The notes: generated by a model not told the origin, from the letters alone. 64,000 nt of DNA from Blastocystis hominis (GCF_000151665.1 NW_013171821.1:7929-71928), one strand, 5' to 3'; counted from the first letter of the stretch, positions 23,805 through 45,194 are shown. Translations and numbers: made by a program.

Positions 23805-24048
23805 GGATATGTGTTCACCTGAATCCGGAAGCTGGGAAGAGTCCAACGAAAAGATCGTAGTATGCATTGATAAGATCGAACAGGCACAACACTGATTCCT
23901 TGATTCTATAGCACCAGCCTGAGCTGTATTTACCTCATACATCTAGCAACACATCCTTGAACTTACAGGGTATTCCAAAATTATTTCACTATTTCCCAAG
24001 AATCCTCTCTAACACACGTTATACACTTGCTTGTAACCATTATAAAAC

Positions 24049-24536
24049 ATGTCGCGCAGGTCGAAAAAGGCTCCAAAGCAGCCTGTTGTGTTGTCAGAGA
24101 AAGGTAAACAAAAAAGAAGGAAAGAATGAGGATTCTAGACGACCTTGGCCGAACCATCACCCTTTTCAGTTCTACACTATTTAATTATTATCTCCGTCTG
24201 GAAATGGTTAAAAGGCTCAATAGTTTAAAGGAAAAGCAGTTGTTGAAGTCTCAAAAGTCGCTATTGGATTCAAATTGAATGCATAGAATGAGAAAAACGA
24301 TGAACAGCATCGCTCGGGACAGTGACGAGTTGCAGTTACACTATCTGGTTCGAAACCTCGTTTTTCCACATAATTTCTAGAATGTGATGGGTCTACACGA
24401 CAGTGAGCGATCGACTCCCTCTGTCAAAAGCAGTGCCAGTCCCCTTCCACCAAGTCAGCCGAGCCAACCATGCAGTGTTCCTTGTTCAGAGCCATCAATT
24501 CTAACAGAAGAGTCAGAACGTCATTCTTCCCTCTAG
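24049..24536 (+). CDS. Small basic/serine-rich protein, function unknown
   Basis: ATG 24049 (MSRRSKKAPKQPVVLSEK), a 36-nt intron, DDLGRTITLFSSTLFNYYLR-LEMVKRLNSLKEK, an intron near 24252-24290, MRKTMNSIARDSDELQLHYL, a 33-nt intron (24331-24363 approx.), then NVMGLHDSERS and a Ser/Pro-rich end. The stop is TAG at 24534-24536. A short coiled-coil is likely in the middle. The consistent 30-nt-class introns argue for a real gene; I recognise no family. Confidence 0.5.
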
Positions 24537-24759
24537 TTCCTGTATATTTGTAGATTACCGTCACTATTTGTTTTACACCTCTATTCCACACTCCACACTC
24601 TTTGAAAGTGAATAGAAATGGCGAAATAGCATTCTTGACAACTCATGAAACTCCCATTTGTCCAGGTATTTGATGATAATAGTGAGAAAGGGAGATGACT
24701 GTACGCTTGAATTCACCTCTCCACTTGAACCAGAAATCTTTGATTATTAGTCCTTGGAA

Positions 24760-25550
24760 ATGTCCTCTCAAAGAATTAGCAAGAAGCATCAGTGTGTGGC
24801 CGATGGAGTGTTCTACGCCGAGCTCGACGAGGTAGGAGGTGTTTTGGCTAGGAAGTGACGTTTCAGCTCCTGAACCGCGAGCTTTCTGAAGTTGGTTACT
24901 CCGGAGTGAGCATCCGCAAGTCTACCATGAAGACTGAGATCATTATTCGTGCTCCCAGACCTCAGGAGATTATTGGTGAGAACTCTCGCCGCATCAACGA
25001 GCTGACTGCTCTGGTCCAGAAGAGGTTTGCGTTTTGTGAGAAAGCAAGCTAATTCCCTAGATTCGGCTTCAACGAGAACAACGTTGTTCTGTACGCCGAG
25101 CGTGTGGCTGAGCGCAGCCTGTGCGCCCAGACTCAGGCGGAGGCCCTGAAGTACAGATTGCTCGCCGGTCTGCCTGTGCGCCGTGCCGCTTACGCTGTGA
25201 TCCGCAGCGCTCTGGAGGCCGGAGCGAAGGGCTGCGAGGTCATCGTGTCGGGAAAGCTGCGCCAGCAGCGTGCGAACGCGATGAAGTTCAAGGAGGGCTA
25301 CATGATCAAGACCGGTAACGCCTGCAAGGAGTTCGTGGACGAGGCGACTCGCCACGTGCTGGTGAAGCAGGGAATGCTGGGCGTGAAGGTGCGCATCATG
25401 AAGCCGACGGATCCGGAGGGTCGTCTGGGCCCGAAGAAGGCTCTGCCCGATATCATCGTGGTGCACGAGCCCAAGGAGCAGCCGCTGCCCGCCTGGAAGC
25501 CCAACCAGCCCAAGGAGGCCGCGCCCGCGGAGGAGGCGAAGGAGCTGTAA
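24760..25550 (+). CDS. RPS3: 40S ribosomal protein S3 (uS3)
   Basis: The start ATG at 24760 ([20 protein letters not shown]) is followed by introns 24832-24866 (35 nt) and 25025-25060 (36 nt). The spliced protein has the KH domain ([20 protein letters not shown]) and the conserved [60 protein letters not shown] and [12 protein letters not shown], and a C-terminal [17 protein letters not shown], as expected for uS3 at the mRNA entry channel of the small subunit. GC-rich third positions mark high expression. Encoded TAA; TGTTTGTT at 25619. Confidence 0.98.
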
Positions 25551-25618
25551 AGGGACGACGATGGGAGAAGCGACGGGCTGAGGCCTGATCGGTTTCAAGG
25601 TCGATAATCATCATGGTT

Positions 25619-25626
25619 TGTTTGTT
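25619..25626 (+). terminator. TGTTTGTT 3'-end motif of RPS3
   Basis: Exact motif 68 bases after the encoded stop, within GGTTTGTTTGTTGG. Confidence 0.6.
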
Positions 25627-25726
25627 GGAGAAAAGGAGAAATCGAAGAAATCGAAGAATTCGAAAAGAGCTGCTGATCGTTTGGGCGGAAATCCAATCTT
25701 TTTTTAGATCGAATTGTTTTTTTAGA

Positions 25727-27179
25727 ATGCAGGTAGGGAGAGGAGGAACCAGCGAGGGCTTATGGTGTAGCCTGGAAGAGAACCTTTGGAAGTTGTGGAT
25801 CCCGAACTTGCCGATATGATTGAGAGAGAGAAGAACCGCCAGTGGAAGTCGCTGGAAATGATTGCTTCGGAGGTGACTTTGAGTGCTGGCGGTTGATGTG
25901 TAGAACTTTACTTCGAGAGCGGTCATGGAGTGCTTGGGATCGTGTCTTACAAACAAATACTCGGAGGGATATCCGGGTCACCGTTATTACGGAGGCAACG
26001 AGTTCATCGATGAAATCGAGCAGCTCTGCCAGAAGCGTGCCTTGGCCGCTTATCATTTGGACCCTGAAAAGTGGGGTGTGAATGTCCAGCCCTATTCCGG
26101 TTCTCCCGCGAACTTGGCTGTGTACACGGGTCTGCTGAAGCCCCACAGCCGAATTATGGGCTTGGATCTTCCTTCGGGTGGTCATCTGACGCACGGTTAC
26201 TACACCTTCAATCCCAAGACGGGAGTGCGCAAGGCCCTTTCTGGCTCCTCGATCTTCTTCGAGACGCTTCCCTACCACGTGGATAGCGAGACTGGTCTCA
26301 TCGATTACGACGAGCTGGAGAAATCGGCGAACGTGTACAAGCCCGAGCTGATCATCGCGGGTTTCTCTGCCTACCCGCGCGATCTGGACTACGCGCGCTT
26401 CCGCAAGATCGCGGACAGCTGCGGCGCGATCCTGATGATGGACATGGCGCACATCAGCGGCCTGGTGGCGACGGGCGAAGTGGCGAATCCGTTCGAGTAC
26501 TGCGACATCGTGACGACCACCACGCACAAGTCGCTGCGTGGTCCGCGCGCCGGTATGATCTTCTTCCGCAAGGACGAGCGCGACTTCGAGAAGAAGATCA
26601 ACGACGCGGTGTTCCCTGGCCTGCAGGGCGGTCCGCACGACCACCAGATCGCGGCCATCGCCACGCAGCTGCGCGAGGTGGCCACGCCGGCGTTCAAGGA
26701 GTACTGCGTGCAGATCAAGAAGAACGCGAAGGCGCTGGCGCAGGCGCTGATGGCGAAGGGGTACAAGCTGTGCACGGACGGCACGGACAACCATCTGGTG
26801 CTGTGGGACGTGCGTCCGCTGGGCCTGACGGGCTCGAAGATCGAGAAGGTGTGCGACCTGGTGAACATCTCGCTGAACAAGAACACCGTGCACGGAGATC
26901 GCTCGGCGCAGTCGCCCGGCGGCGTGCGCATCGGAACCCCCGCGCTGACGACGCGAGGACTGAAGGAGGCGGACTTCGAGAAGGTCGCGGAGTTCCTGGA
27001 CCGCGTGGTGAAGATCTGCCTGGACGTGCAGAAGAGCTCGGGAAAGATGCTCAAGGACTTCGTGGCCGCGCTGCCCAACAACAAGGACATCCCGGTGCTG
27101 GCGCATGAGGTCGCGGAGTTCGCCACCTCGTTCCCGATGCCCGGATTCGACACGGAGACGATGAAGGTGAAGGATTTGT
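25727..27179 (+). CDS. SHMT: Serine hydroxymethyltransferase
   Basis: Exons start at ATG 25727 (MQ), then intron 25733-25770 (38 nt), [20 protein letters not shown], intron 25873-25903 (31 nt), and [20 protein letters not shown] with the tetrahydrofolate/PLP enzyme core. Visible motifs are [37 protein letters not shown], the PLP lysine in [15 protein letters not shown], and VSLN-type [14 protein letters not shown]. It interconverts serine and glycine and loads one-carbon units on folate; no clear mitochondrial presequence, so probably cytosolic. The genomic frame continues WSVC-TGA, but the T at 27179 (GAT TTG T) sits four bases before TGTTTGTT, so polyadenylation would give ...KVKDL-stop. 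Confidence 0.97.
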
Positions 27180-27183
27180 GGAG

Positions 27184-27191
27184 TGTTTGTT
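27184..27191 (+). terminator. TGTTTGTT motif creating the SHMT stop
   Basis: GAT TTG T | GGAG | TGTTTGTT: cleavage after the T at 27179 plus poly(A) makes TAA. Confidence 0.75.
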
Positions 27192-27321
27192 GAACAAACA
27201 GAGCCTCTAACCTCTAAAGGACTCTCATGATACAGAAGAATTATCAGTATAGTTGATTGTATAGGGGATGAATGAAAGCTGTTCGGTGTTGGGTGCGTGC
27301 TGCACGCTCTTCACTCCACGT

Positions 27322-27716
27322 TCAGTTGCTCACTTGGAATTGGCGCACCTCCGAGGCCGGAACGATCAGGCGACCGATAGGATGGACGAGATGGCTGTCT
27401 ACGGATTCGAAAAGAGAATAGAAAGGAGTACCGGAGATGATTTCGTAGGCATTCACAAAGATGAGATTCAGTGCCGAGTCAAAACACTGTGGGTTATCAA
27501 GAAATCGAGTCTCTACCTGCAATCTTCCTTCGATTAAACGACCATCTACCAACAGAATACGTAGTGTTCTTCGCAGTATCTTTTGTAATTCATAGTATTT
27601 GGATTCTACATGATAACTATCACGGTAAGAAGGCAGATACCATAATATGTTTGTGACTGTTTTCTTTCAAACAGACGAGGGGTCTCACAATAGATGTTTT
27701 GCTGCACAAGAGGCAT
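27322..27716 (-). CDS. LSM-domain protein, NatC auxiliary subunit-like (NAA38/LSMD1)
   Basis: ATG 27716 (MPLVQQNIYCETPRLFERKQ), a 35-nt intron, then LRRTLRILLVDGRLIEGRLQ, a 30-nt intron, and CFDSALNLIFVNAYEIIS with HPIGRLIVPASEVRQFQV: the two Sm motifs of an LSM fold. Extended spacing between Sm1 and Sm2 and the DGRLIEGRLQCFDSALN pattern resemble NAA38 more than core LSM1-8. It would support NatC N-terminal acetylation. Which LSM-fold protein it is remains uncertain. Confidence 0.7.
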
Positions 27717-27817
27717 AATGCGAATAGAATAATGAGTACGGATACATTACGTTCGAGGTGAAGACTATGACATCACTTTGCGAATCGTGCGCCAATCAAT
27801 TTGCATAATAGACAAAT

Positions 27818-28679
27818 ATGTATCTCTACGAAGAACTCGCCGATTGCAGGGAGACTCAATGTCTATCGCCGAGTCCGCAAAAGTCATACAGAGAAAATCA
27901 TCAGTACGTTCAAGTGGAACCATTGATTATTTCAAAAGCGATCCAAAATGTATGATTGAATTCAGAGAAGGAAGAGAGTTGAAAATGACATACAGAAAAG
28001 GATTTATTCACTTTCCAACGTTACCAAAATACACACTTGTTGATTGTTCACAGAGAATGTTCCAATTTTACAACTTGTACAAAATACCATAGTCTAGGTG
28101 TTAGAGTGCAGTGATTTGTAGTGCGTTGTCTGCCTATGTGCTTCCCTGCTATTCCTCATATGATGCTATTGTAAAAAATGACGAGGCTAGCAAGAATCGG
28201 TGGATCGCATATTGGTAAATGCCCTGGATCCTTGTTTAGTTGTAGGATGGTATTATCCATTTTTGAATGTTTCTTTGTTGTGCTAGACTATTTTTTACAC
28301 AGGTATTTGGTAGTGATTGCCTTAAACGCAGTTTCTGGTTCTATCACTTGTTAAAACTATTATTGGTACTTTGGATTTGGATGCCATCTTCACAGGTTTG
28401 TCTTGCGTTGAGTATAAAACGTCGTAGGGAACTGATTTCATCACAACAGTGATTCTCAATCCGATTCTCGATGTATTTGCGATTTATAGATGATTATTAG
28501 CAGAAGAACGCAAATAAGATTGATAATACGCTGAACCGTGTGATTACTGCGCTATTTGAAAAGATAAAGGAGGGATTGAATCGCTTGATAGATTACATTC
28601 CAAATCTAATTCGTCTAGGTAACCAAGTATGGATGTGAGTGTGTTCGCAAAGTAGATCAACGCAGAAAAACTAGAGTGA
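27818..28679 (+). CDS. REEP/HVA22/Yop1 (TB2/DP1) family ER-shaping membrane protein
   Basis: The core is clear: ALSAYVLPCYSSYDAIVKND, NRWIAYWMVLSIFECFFVVL and FWFYHLLKLLLVLWIWMPSS follow the TB2/DP1 pattern (YP.Y.S..A......W..YW......E). Introns 28215-28245, 28303-28331, 28396-28427 and 28473-28500 are 28-32 nt. A 30-nt intron near 28091-28120 removes a TAG and joins an N-terminal extension (FREGRELKMTYRKG, MFQFYNLYKIPY). The exact start is uncertain (ATG 27818, or one near 27859 without the first intron). The end GAG-TGA at 28679 assumes an intron ending at 28665. REEP proteins form wedge hairpins that curve ER tubules. Confidence 0.75.
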
Positions 28680-28838
28680 TTGCAGTTGTGGCATTTCTAT
28701 ATATATATGAATATAAAATAATATATATTTATGTATTGTGTGTGTTTGTTCGAAAATAGGAAGCCTATTCGTTCGTTTGGTATATTCTAAGAAACAATAG
28801 AATTGCTATATTAACTCCTTACTAACATAATCAAGCTC

Positions 28839-30340
28839 TCAATGACTGTGTCCTTCCTCAACAGATTTACTATAGTGATGTCCACTATATTCTAATCGCT
28901 TCGATCCATTATCTTCATGATTTTCATCTTGTCCTGACCGCTTATGACTACGATAATTGTCTCTTTCATATTCATTCTGTCTTGATCGCTTACGATAATA
29001 ATCACTTTGTCTTTGTCGCTCATGATAATTGTCCTTTTCATATCCATTTTGTCTTTGTCTTTGTCTTTGTCTTTTACGATTCGGATTACTTTCTCTCTTT
29101 CCTTTCATATATTCTTCACTCTCTATTCCCCATTTGCTTCGAATTTCCTTTTCAAATTTCTCACCATCGATCTCATGCTCCTTTTTCGCTTCGGAGGATT
29201 GCAAGACCAGCATTAACGAATCACTCCGCACATCCATCACAGTATAATCCTTTTGGTGTGCCATTCCATTCCTATAAAAGTACTCATATTTCTTCATCTC
29301 GATTTCCAATACTTTGTAGTCATTTTCAGTTGTTAACCGATACGACTCACAATCATCTTTCCACGCTGGAACAATGATAAAAAACATGAGCGACTTCTTG
29401 GCTTCCTCGGCCTTCTTCAGACATTGCAAGACATGCTGGATGTTTTGAATCATACACTCCTCCACGAAGGGAGGATTGCACTCGAACGCCCCTTCTTCCG
29501 GCCAAAATTCAAAGAAACTCCCCAAAGAACCGAAGGATTCGTCTGTGTCTTTGAATTGACTACAATAGTTCTGGATCTTCGCGTATCGATTGAGAGGACT
29601 GGCGAAACATTCGCATTCCAATCCGTATTCTGATTGTAAATAATCAAATACTCCGTGGGGAAGAGCCATCTGATTCCCTGAAGCATCACCGTCCGTAGTA
29701 TCATACCTACAGATGAGAGAATAAAGAGAAAATTACCGAAAGAGAAGCAGATACACAGAGCGAAGAAAGTTCTCGTTATGGTAATAGTCCTTGCTTACAT
29801 CTTTCTCTTTGTACATGTCATAAAGACCTTTTAGAGAATCCCCCCTTATTTTTAAATTCTTTTCAAATTCCTTATTCGCGAATGTGAAATAAAATCCTTC
29901 TTTGCTAACAGAAATGCCAATCTTTTCGTTGTTATCCGATTCTTTTTCAGCTTCTTTAATAAAAGCATCAAAATTCATTTTACATATTTCTTTCAACTCT
30001 TCCTGTAGCTCGAGTGATTCTTCCTTATCAAAGCCTCCTTCCTCTAATTCTCTCAATAACCATTTATCATCTTGTGGCTTCGAAGGGATAATAGGGTCCT
30101 GCTCGTTTTCCTATACTAAACGCTGAAAACTATTAAAACTCCATGTAGTTTCTGTATCAAAAACCACCGATTCATGAATGCCTTAATTCCATCAAGTGTA
30201 CCAAGTCTTTCACAATATTGAGCTGTTTTAGAGTTTCCTTTAAAACCTCCATGTCTATCAATTACTTTGCTGAAATCGTCAATTATTTTATCTCGATAAC
30301 GCCGCCTCATATATTCCAACAATGCTGGCTTCTTTTCCAT
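28839..30340 (-). CDS. PCIF1: PCIF1/CAPAM cap-specific adenosine N6-methyltransferase
   Basis: ATG 30340 (MEKKPALLEYMRRRYRDKII). The catalytic part reads ALPHGVFDYLQSEYGLECEC-FASPLN, DTDESFGSLGSFFEF, GAFECNPPFVEECM and LMFFIIVPAWKDDCESYRL: the NPPF motif and flanks match CAPAM, which methylates the cap-adjacent 2'-O-methyladenosine (m6Am). Upstream exons give the helical N-terminal domain (HGGFKGNSKTAQYCERLG, CKMNFDAFIKEAEKESDN). The N-terminal WW domain of animal PCIF1, which binds the RNA polymerase II CTD, is not seen. A basic, repetitive tail (RKRQRQRQRQNGYEKDN and related units) is unusual and might bind RNA or the CTD instead. Encoded TGA. Confidence 0.85.
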
Positions 30341-30410
30341 TCTACGCCTCACTCTTATACATAATTACCACTCAAAACAAAACGGCCCCTCCTCCATTCG
30401 ATCGAATTTC

Positions 30411-30418
30411 AACAAACA
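30411..30418 (-). terminator. TGTTTGTT motif creating the CPSF100 stop
   Basis: Minus strand: ATC ATT GTT T | TTTC | TGTTTGTT. Cleavage after the T at 30423 gives EQFIIV-stop, the same C-terminus as in homologues. Confidence 0.85.
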
Positions 30419-30422
30419 GAAA

Positions 30423-32852
30423 AAACAATGATAAACTGCTCACTCAGCAACTTTTGAACCATATCAAACTCTGGAGACACGTTTCCTTCCACCACCAGCA
30501 TATCTTTCTCACTTCGGATCATCACATTCCCTGTGTCATCTCGAATGCAGAAATTCTCCCAGCGCACATCCATTTTCGTATCTTTCAGCAGCAGTTCATG
30601 CACTTTTCGCAGAACCAACATGTCTCGCCGCACTTCGATCGGCGCAATTCCCAACTCTACATCGCATCTCATTCTCTCCGCTACCCTCCGTTCCCGCGAT
30701 TAATTTGTGTTTATATCGCTCCTGCTGGGGTTCCTCGATTTCTTCCACGATTCCACACACTCGACTACGCTCAAAAAGTGGAAACAGAGAAACGCAATTT
30801 CGTATTCGCCGATTTTTTGCCGCGAAAGCGAAGCCAAAAGCGAATCATCGAGCTGCATATCGACGATGCTGTTATGACTCTGGATTTCCACGGTTTCCCC
30901 GTTATTGGCGAGCATGACAGCATAGCTGTCGTCCTGCTGCAGATGGGACCGAAGGAAGTCTCGTTGTGCGGGGGATCCGTGCCAGCAAATGACGTCGCTG
31001 GGCTTCAATCGCTTGATGATGTTGTGAAGCGAGGGATAGTCGGTGAGTCCGTTGAAGTCGATGAATTCGCGGCGGATGGCGATGGAGAGCTCGTCCTGGG
31101 AGATCTTGTAGGTGTAGTAGTTCTTCTCTTCTTCCTGGACGTGAGAGGAGAGAGAGAAAAGGAGAAACATAGTCGGAGAGCTCTTCTTCCATATCGGATT
31201 CGTCGTCTTTGATGTTTTGTTCGAGGACGGGAACGTATTCTTTGGTTACGATGCCGAAATCGTCGATTTCCACGTCGTCGTCGATTCGATCGAATCTAAA
31301 AACTCTCAACAACTTCGTTTGACGATACAGCAAGTTCTGAAACATATTCTGCTTCGATTGCACCTTCGGTTCTTTTTCTTCTTCCGCCATTCCCGATCGT
31401 TGCTTCATTTCCTGCTCCTCTCTTCTCCGTTTCTCTATTTCTCACGTCGCCTTCCCATTCGCACCCTCCTTCTCTCGCTGTTCTCGATCTCGCTCCTCCA
31501 GTTTCTTCGACAATGCTTCGCCTGTCAGCGGGATTCGCTGTCGGTTCTACGATCGATTCCGCGCTTCTCTCTCACGATAAACTCGAACGTGCTCTCCTCG
31601 GGACTGTTCAGAATGCGATAACCCAGCGTGTCGGGGGGCGGCGAGCACACGAACAGCAGCAAATTCTCGGAGCGTGTGCACCATTTTTTGAGAAGCGTCT
31701 GCGCGAAGGAAGTTTCGAGTCCAGGGAGCGTGGCTATGACGACTTTCGAAGCCTGGCTTTCCAGCACGTTCTCTACGATCGAGACGCACGTGACGAATTG
31801 GAGATCGAAGGCTTTGCGCTCTGCTTCGGCGCTCTGCTGGAGGATTCGCTCGTTTAGATTGGAAGCGATGCCCTGAATGTAGTTGACCGTCTGCGAACTC
31901 CGACTATTTTAAAATCCATTCGTGAAGGCTACGAGCTCAGAAACAGCACTTTGTAGTTCTCCAGGTTGCTCTCCTTCCACACACGCTCGAGCAGAAGGAT
32001 CACTTCCAGACAACGGCCCACCGAATCCACAGGAATCAGCACGCTTCCGTGTTTATCGCGCAGTGTGTCTGTGATCAAATAGCTGAAGTGACCGAATTTC
32101 GCCTTCTCGAGCTGAGAGTTGTAGCGACTCTTCTCTGTCATGTGCTCACAGGCGTCTGTGATGAGCAGGGAGATATTTCCGGACACATCGCTACTCGCTC
32201 CGCGGAGATGGTTGTCTGGCTGGGGATTGATGTTCATGGAGTAGACGAGATGGTCCGTTTCGGTTATGATATCCCAAATCGAACCACCGATCATGTGGCC
32301 TGCTTCTCGACTAGGAATCAGGGCGCAAAACAGAAGCTACGCGTTGATGTACACTACATCTCCTGTCTCCGACATAATGCGTTCCTGTTGGTTGTACACC
32401 ACGGTTCGAAAGCATTCACACACTTTGCTTATATCATCTTTGCCGAAAATGCAGTCTTCTTCGCCAAGCAGTCGGTTTTCCATTACATCTTCCATACAAA
32501 ATCGAGCGAGCTGATCTCTACGTGTTAGAACAATCAATATGGACTAGAAACGCGTCTTTGTTGATAAAAATAGGGACATTACAATCCCATCTGGAATATA
32601 CATAAGGCAATGCACCTAAGTGAAGAAAGTCGGCGTGTGAGATAAGAACGGCATTGAGTAAAGGAATGTAGTCTTTGATAGGAGATAACATATCCGTTTC
32701 GAGCCGCTCGTCCCACCCACAGTCTAACATGATATGGATCTAAAAGTCGTCATCCATTCCAAAAGAGATACGGAATCGATTTGCAGTATGGAACATACAG
32801 GCCCATCATTTTCCGCTCCATAGAGTGGCGTAAATTTAAACGTAGAGGGCAT
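30423..32852 (-). CDS. CPSF2: CPSF100 / CPSF2, cleavage and polyadenylation specificity factor subunit
   Basis: ATG 32852 (MPSTFKFTPLYGAENDGPVC), FDCGWDERLETDMLSPIKDY and SHADFLHLGALPYVYSRWDC: a metallo-beta-lactamase fold whose metal motif is degenerate, as in the inactive CPSF100 paralogue of CPSF73. Beta-CASP parts include DVSGNISLLITDACEH and HGSVLIPVDSVGRCLEVILL. An acidic linker follows, then LKPSDVICWHGSPAQRDFL and the conserved end LLSEQFIIV. Homologues end at the equivalent residue, but the genomic frame runs on to FSVC-TGA; polyadenylation four bases before TGTTTGTT restores the end. This 3'-processing factor is thus itself a gene that appears to depend on 3' processing for its stop. 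It is divergent from ATR with 119 bp between starts. Confidence 0.88.
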
Positions 32853-32971
32853 TTCAATGAAAAATAACCTTGAGAGATTGGGGCAAAATTGGAATTCCAG
32901 AATTAAATGTTGGCGGGAAGTAATCATTCTTTCTTACTCATAGCCTGAACAAAGCATTTTAACCAGCAGCG

Positions 32972-42219
<9,248 letters not shown>

Positions 42220-42228
42220 CATGTGATA

Positions 42229-42236
42229 TGTTTGTT
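42229..42236 (+). terminator. TGTTTGTT 3'-end motif of ATR
   Basis: Exact motif ten bases after the encoded TGA. Confidence 0.6.
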
Positions 42237-42277
42237 TCAACACCTATGCGGAGGAGTGAGTATTTTTTGGAAAACGG

Positions 42278-45194
42278 ATGGATTCCGAGTCAGGAAATCG
42301 TCAACAAGAATTCCTGCAGTTACCTGTTGTGACTGTGAATGGGTTGGAACGAGCAGGATGTTTGGCGAAAGAAAAAATTGTAATGATTGCTTTGTCGACC
42401 GTGTTATTTACGGTTACAAGTTTATCGGCCGCCTATTTCATTGTTGATACGGTTGTTCTAACTCCTAGCATAAATGACCTCAAAGTGGAGTATTCTGTAA
42501 GGCTTTGAGTGTTATTTGAATCGTAGCAATACATTTCGGAAATTCAATACCAACGAAGTACTTACGAGTATTGCATTCAAAAAGGAATTGACGTTGGATA
42601 CCATAACATTTCTGAGTCGTAGGACTGCAACTCGACCCTGAATCAAGAATATGAACTCCAAGTCGCTCTCTCTATTCAAAATGAAGTTATTAATTCTCAG
42701 TTATTATCATCTCTGTACAATTTGACAGAAAAGAATAATGAATTGTGATTGTTTGATGATTGCTTTATTCATAGGTTGCAACAAGTGAGTACGGCAATGG
42801 CTGAAGTCATGAGCGCTAATCAAGGAGCTTCTCTCTACTATGACTATTGCTCAAGTGAGGAAGTGAATTCCCTGAATGAAGCATTCAATATCATTCAGGA
42901 CCAAATCAACGTTGCTCAAGTTCGATATGTGATAGGATTGGTCTCACTCAATAGGTAGTCGCAACACAACAAGAGGAAACTGCATCTGCCTATGAATATG
43001 TTCTGGATCAGTACGAAAATCGGTACTTCAAATATGTGTGACTCATAATGTGCAGACTTGCCTATGACGCAAACTACATTCAATCGAAACTAACAAGTCT
43101 AGTCGACTTCCGAAATCCCTTTCTTTTCAACATTACTCTTATTTCTACAAATGTCACCTATTATCTACAACGTTTTCTTTGCTATTTCCTCCAATATAGG
43201 AATTGACATTCTGAATATGAGCAGTTGCATTACGATGGACAGTCGATGTCAATTAGTGGATAGTATGTATCAGCAATACCAGAAGATTATACAGGACTTT
43301 ACTAATGCAAACATACAGCTGCAAAATCGATATTTGTAGTTTCTATGGTTTTGATTTGTTTTGTAGATCTGTTAAAGCGGATATGACTTCATTTATCACA
43401 ATGGTGAAGGGAATCTTTGCCGAAATCGAGGTTTTGTATCAGCGAATCGCCGCAGTGAAGGAAAAACTCGACGAAATTGGGATCGATTTTGGAATTCTTC
43501 CTTCACTCTCTCTTCCCTCTATCAACTTCCCATCCATTGAATTGGGTTGGTCCTTACCGAGCTCGGAGGAAATCGCACAAAAGCTGCAAAGCCACTTTGA
43601 GTCTTTAACACAATCAATGAATCAGTTGGTATATCACACTCAAGAAAATGCGATGCTAGTTTCTGCAAAAGTGGAGGCTTTTACAGACAGAATAGAAAGT
43701 GTTTTTGATGACTACGCTCCTCCTTCTGTTAATACATCACTATTATGGAGCGAATTCGAAACGAACCAAACCACATTTATCCAAGATTTGTGGAATTCCG
43801 TGCTGAATACATCACAAACTTCATCCATGTAATTGATTCTATTTTCATCCCATGTAGAACTGTGAATAATAATAATAGTACTCTTTTGTCATTCATTCCT
43901 ACAATTCGTGATATGTTCACATCCTTCTTTTCCACTTGGAAACCCAAATCCTTTGAGACGATGGATGTGGATACAGATCGACTATTTCAACAGTTTGGCA
44001 ATATAACACACGCTGCTATGATTGTTGATGCCCTGTACCGCATATTCTCGCTGTTACACACCATCCTGAAAGTGGTTTCTCGAGGAGAATTGCATGCAAT
44101 CCAAATTGGTAAAGCGAGCAAACAAAATTCCCCCTCCTTTTGGAATTCCATCACTTCGCTTTTTCTCGCTCTCCTTCCTACACTATTTATTACTGGCTGC
44201 ATTGTGTACGTTCCATTCTTGAATAGGACTGTAGAGTTTTCTCGATCCTCATAGCCACTGCGATCTACATTCCACTTCTGATGAATTACATCCATGGATG
44301 TGTTCAATCCGATCAAGGAGCTTTATCAGTCGCAATCTGAACATTCTCGTATCCAATTACATCTCGATGGAGGCAGAGAATGCAATAACAATTGTTGAAT
44401 GCGTTGATCCTCTTTGATCATAGGGCAATGAACGGTATGAGCAGAAGCGAAGTGATTACTGTGTAAACATGGGTAAATCGACTCAACTAACGTACCAAGA
44501 ACAGACTGTTCAGTATACCAGTGTCGTAGAAGCACTCGATCGCCTGCACAATGTAACTCGATTGTCTGAAAAGTGCGTAAACCAAACTATACTTGGACAG
44601 CGAAGAGATTATATCCTGCAGCAACTGTCTTCAATCCAAAATGATACGTCACGTCCCATTCTTCCTCTCAGAGATTCTGTCTTTAACTGCTCTGCTCTGT
44701 CCTCTTGTTCTATTTCGTGTAGTCCTCCGAACGAAGTCATTCTGCAAGAGTAGGCGTCGTGCTGCCCGAAAACAAACTATAGTCTCTCCCACCAAGCAGC
44801 CTGCGACACTGAATGGCTTGTACACAGTTCGATTGTCGGTTTCATTCTGGCTCTTCTCATATGGCTTATTCTCAACCTGTCTCGAATACTCCTTACAAAG
44901 TCGTTCTTATATTCGAGATCTAGTTCCTTTACATTTCAGAAAGTAGAGTAAGATTGCTCTATATATCAATAAAAATACAGGATCGTCCTTCCAGCTACAA
45001 TCAACGGGGAAATTGTAAGAAATGATCAGATAATGCAGAAAGAGCACTTTAAGAAGATGATTTCCCAGAAAAGAAAACAAATGCAGTACTTGGCAGTGTT
45101 TTACAACATTCTGGCGTTGATTCTTCAATTTGTGTGGATCGGACTTCTTGTGTGGATCTCTCCTTTTGTTTCTGGTATTTATCGTAAAGAATGA
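42278..45194 (+). CDS. Multi-span membrane protein with two large extracytosolic loops (prominin/PRM1-like layout)
   Basis: ATG 42278 (MDSESGNRQQEFLQLPVVTV), then membrane segment IVMIALSTVLFTVTSLSAAY. A ~500-residue extracytosolic region follows with amphipathic helices and several NxS/T sites (for example VKADMTSFITMVKGIFAEIE; MNQLVYHTQENAMLVSAKVE). Next come two segments close together (LLPTLFITGCIVYV and a following hydrophobic stretch), a second cysteine-containing loop (LHNVTRLSEKCVNQ), segment IVGFILALLIWLILNLSRIL and a last one (ILALILQFVWIGLLVWISPF). More than ten short introns; stop TGA at 45194. The TM-loop-TM-TM-loop-TM order recalls prominins or fungal PRM1, but sequence similarity was not recognisable. 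Function unknown. Confidence 0.6.

Noticed and set aside
24813-25598. 261-codon minus-strand ORF
   Set aside because: Antisense of RPS3.
25760-27106. 448-codon minus-strand ORF
   Set aside because: Antisense shadow of the GC-rich SHMT gene; Arg/His/Leu-rich with no family signature.
28066-28092. A separate small gene ending at the TAG before the REEP exons
   Set aside because: A 30-nt intron starting in that TAG joins the frame smoothly to the REEP core, so one gene is more likely.
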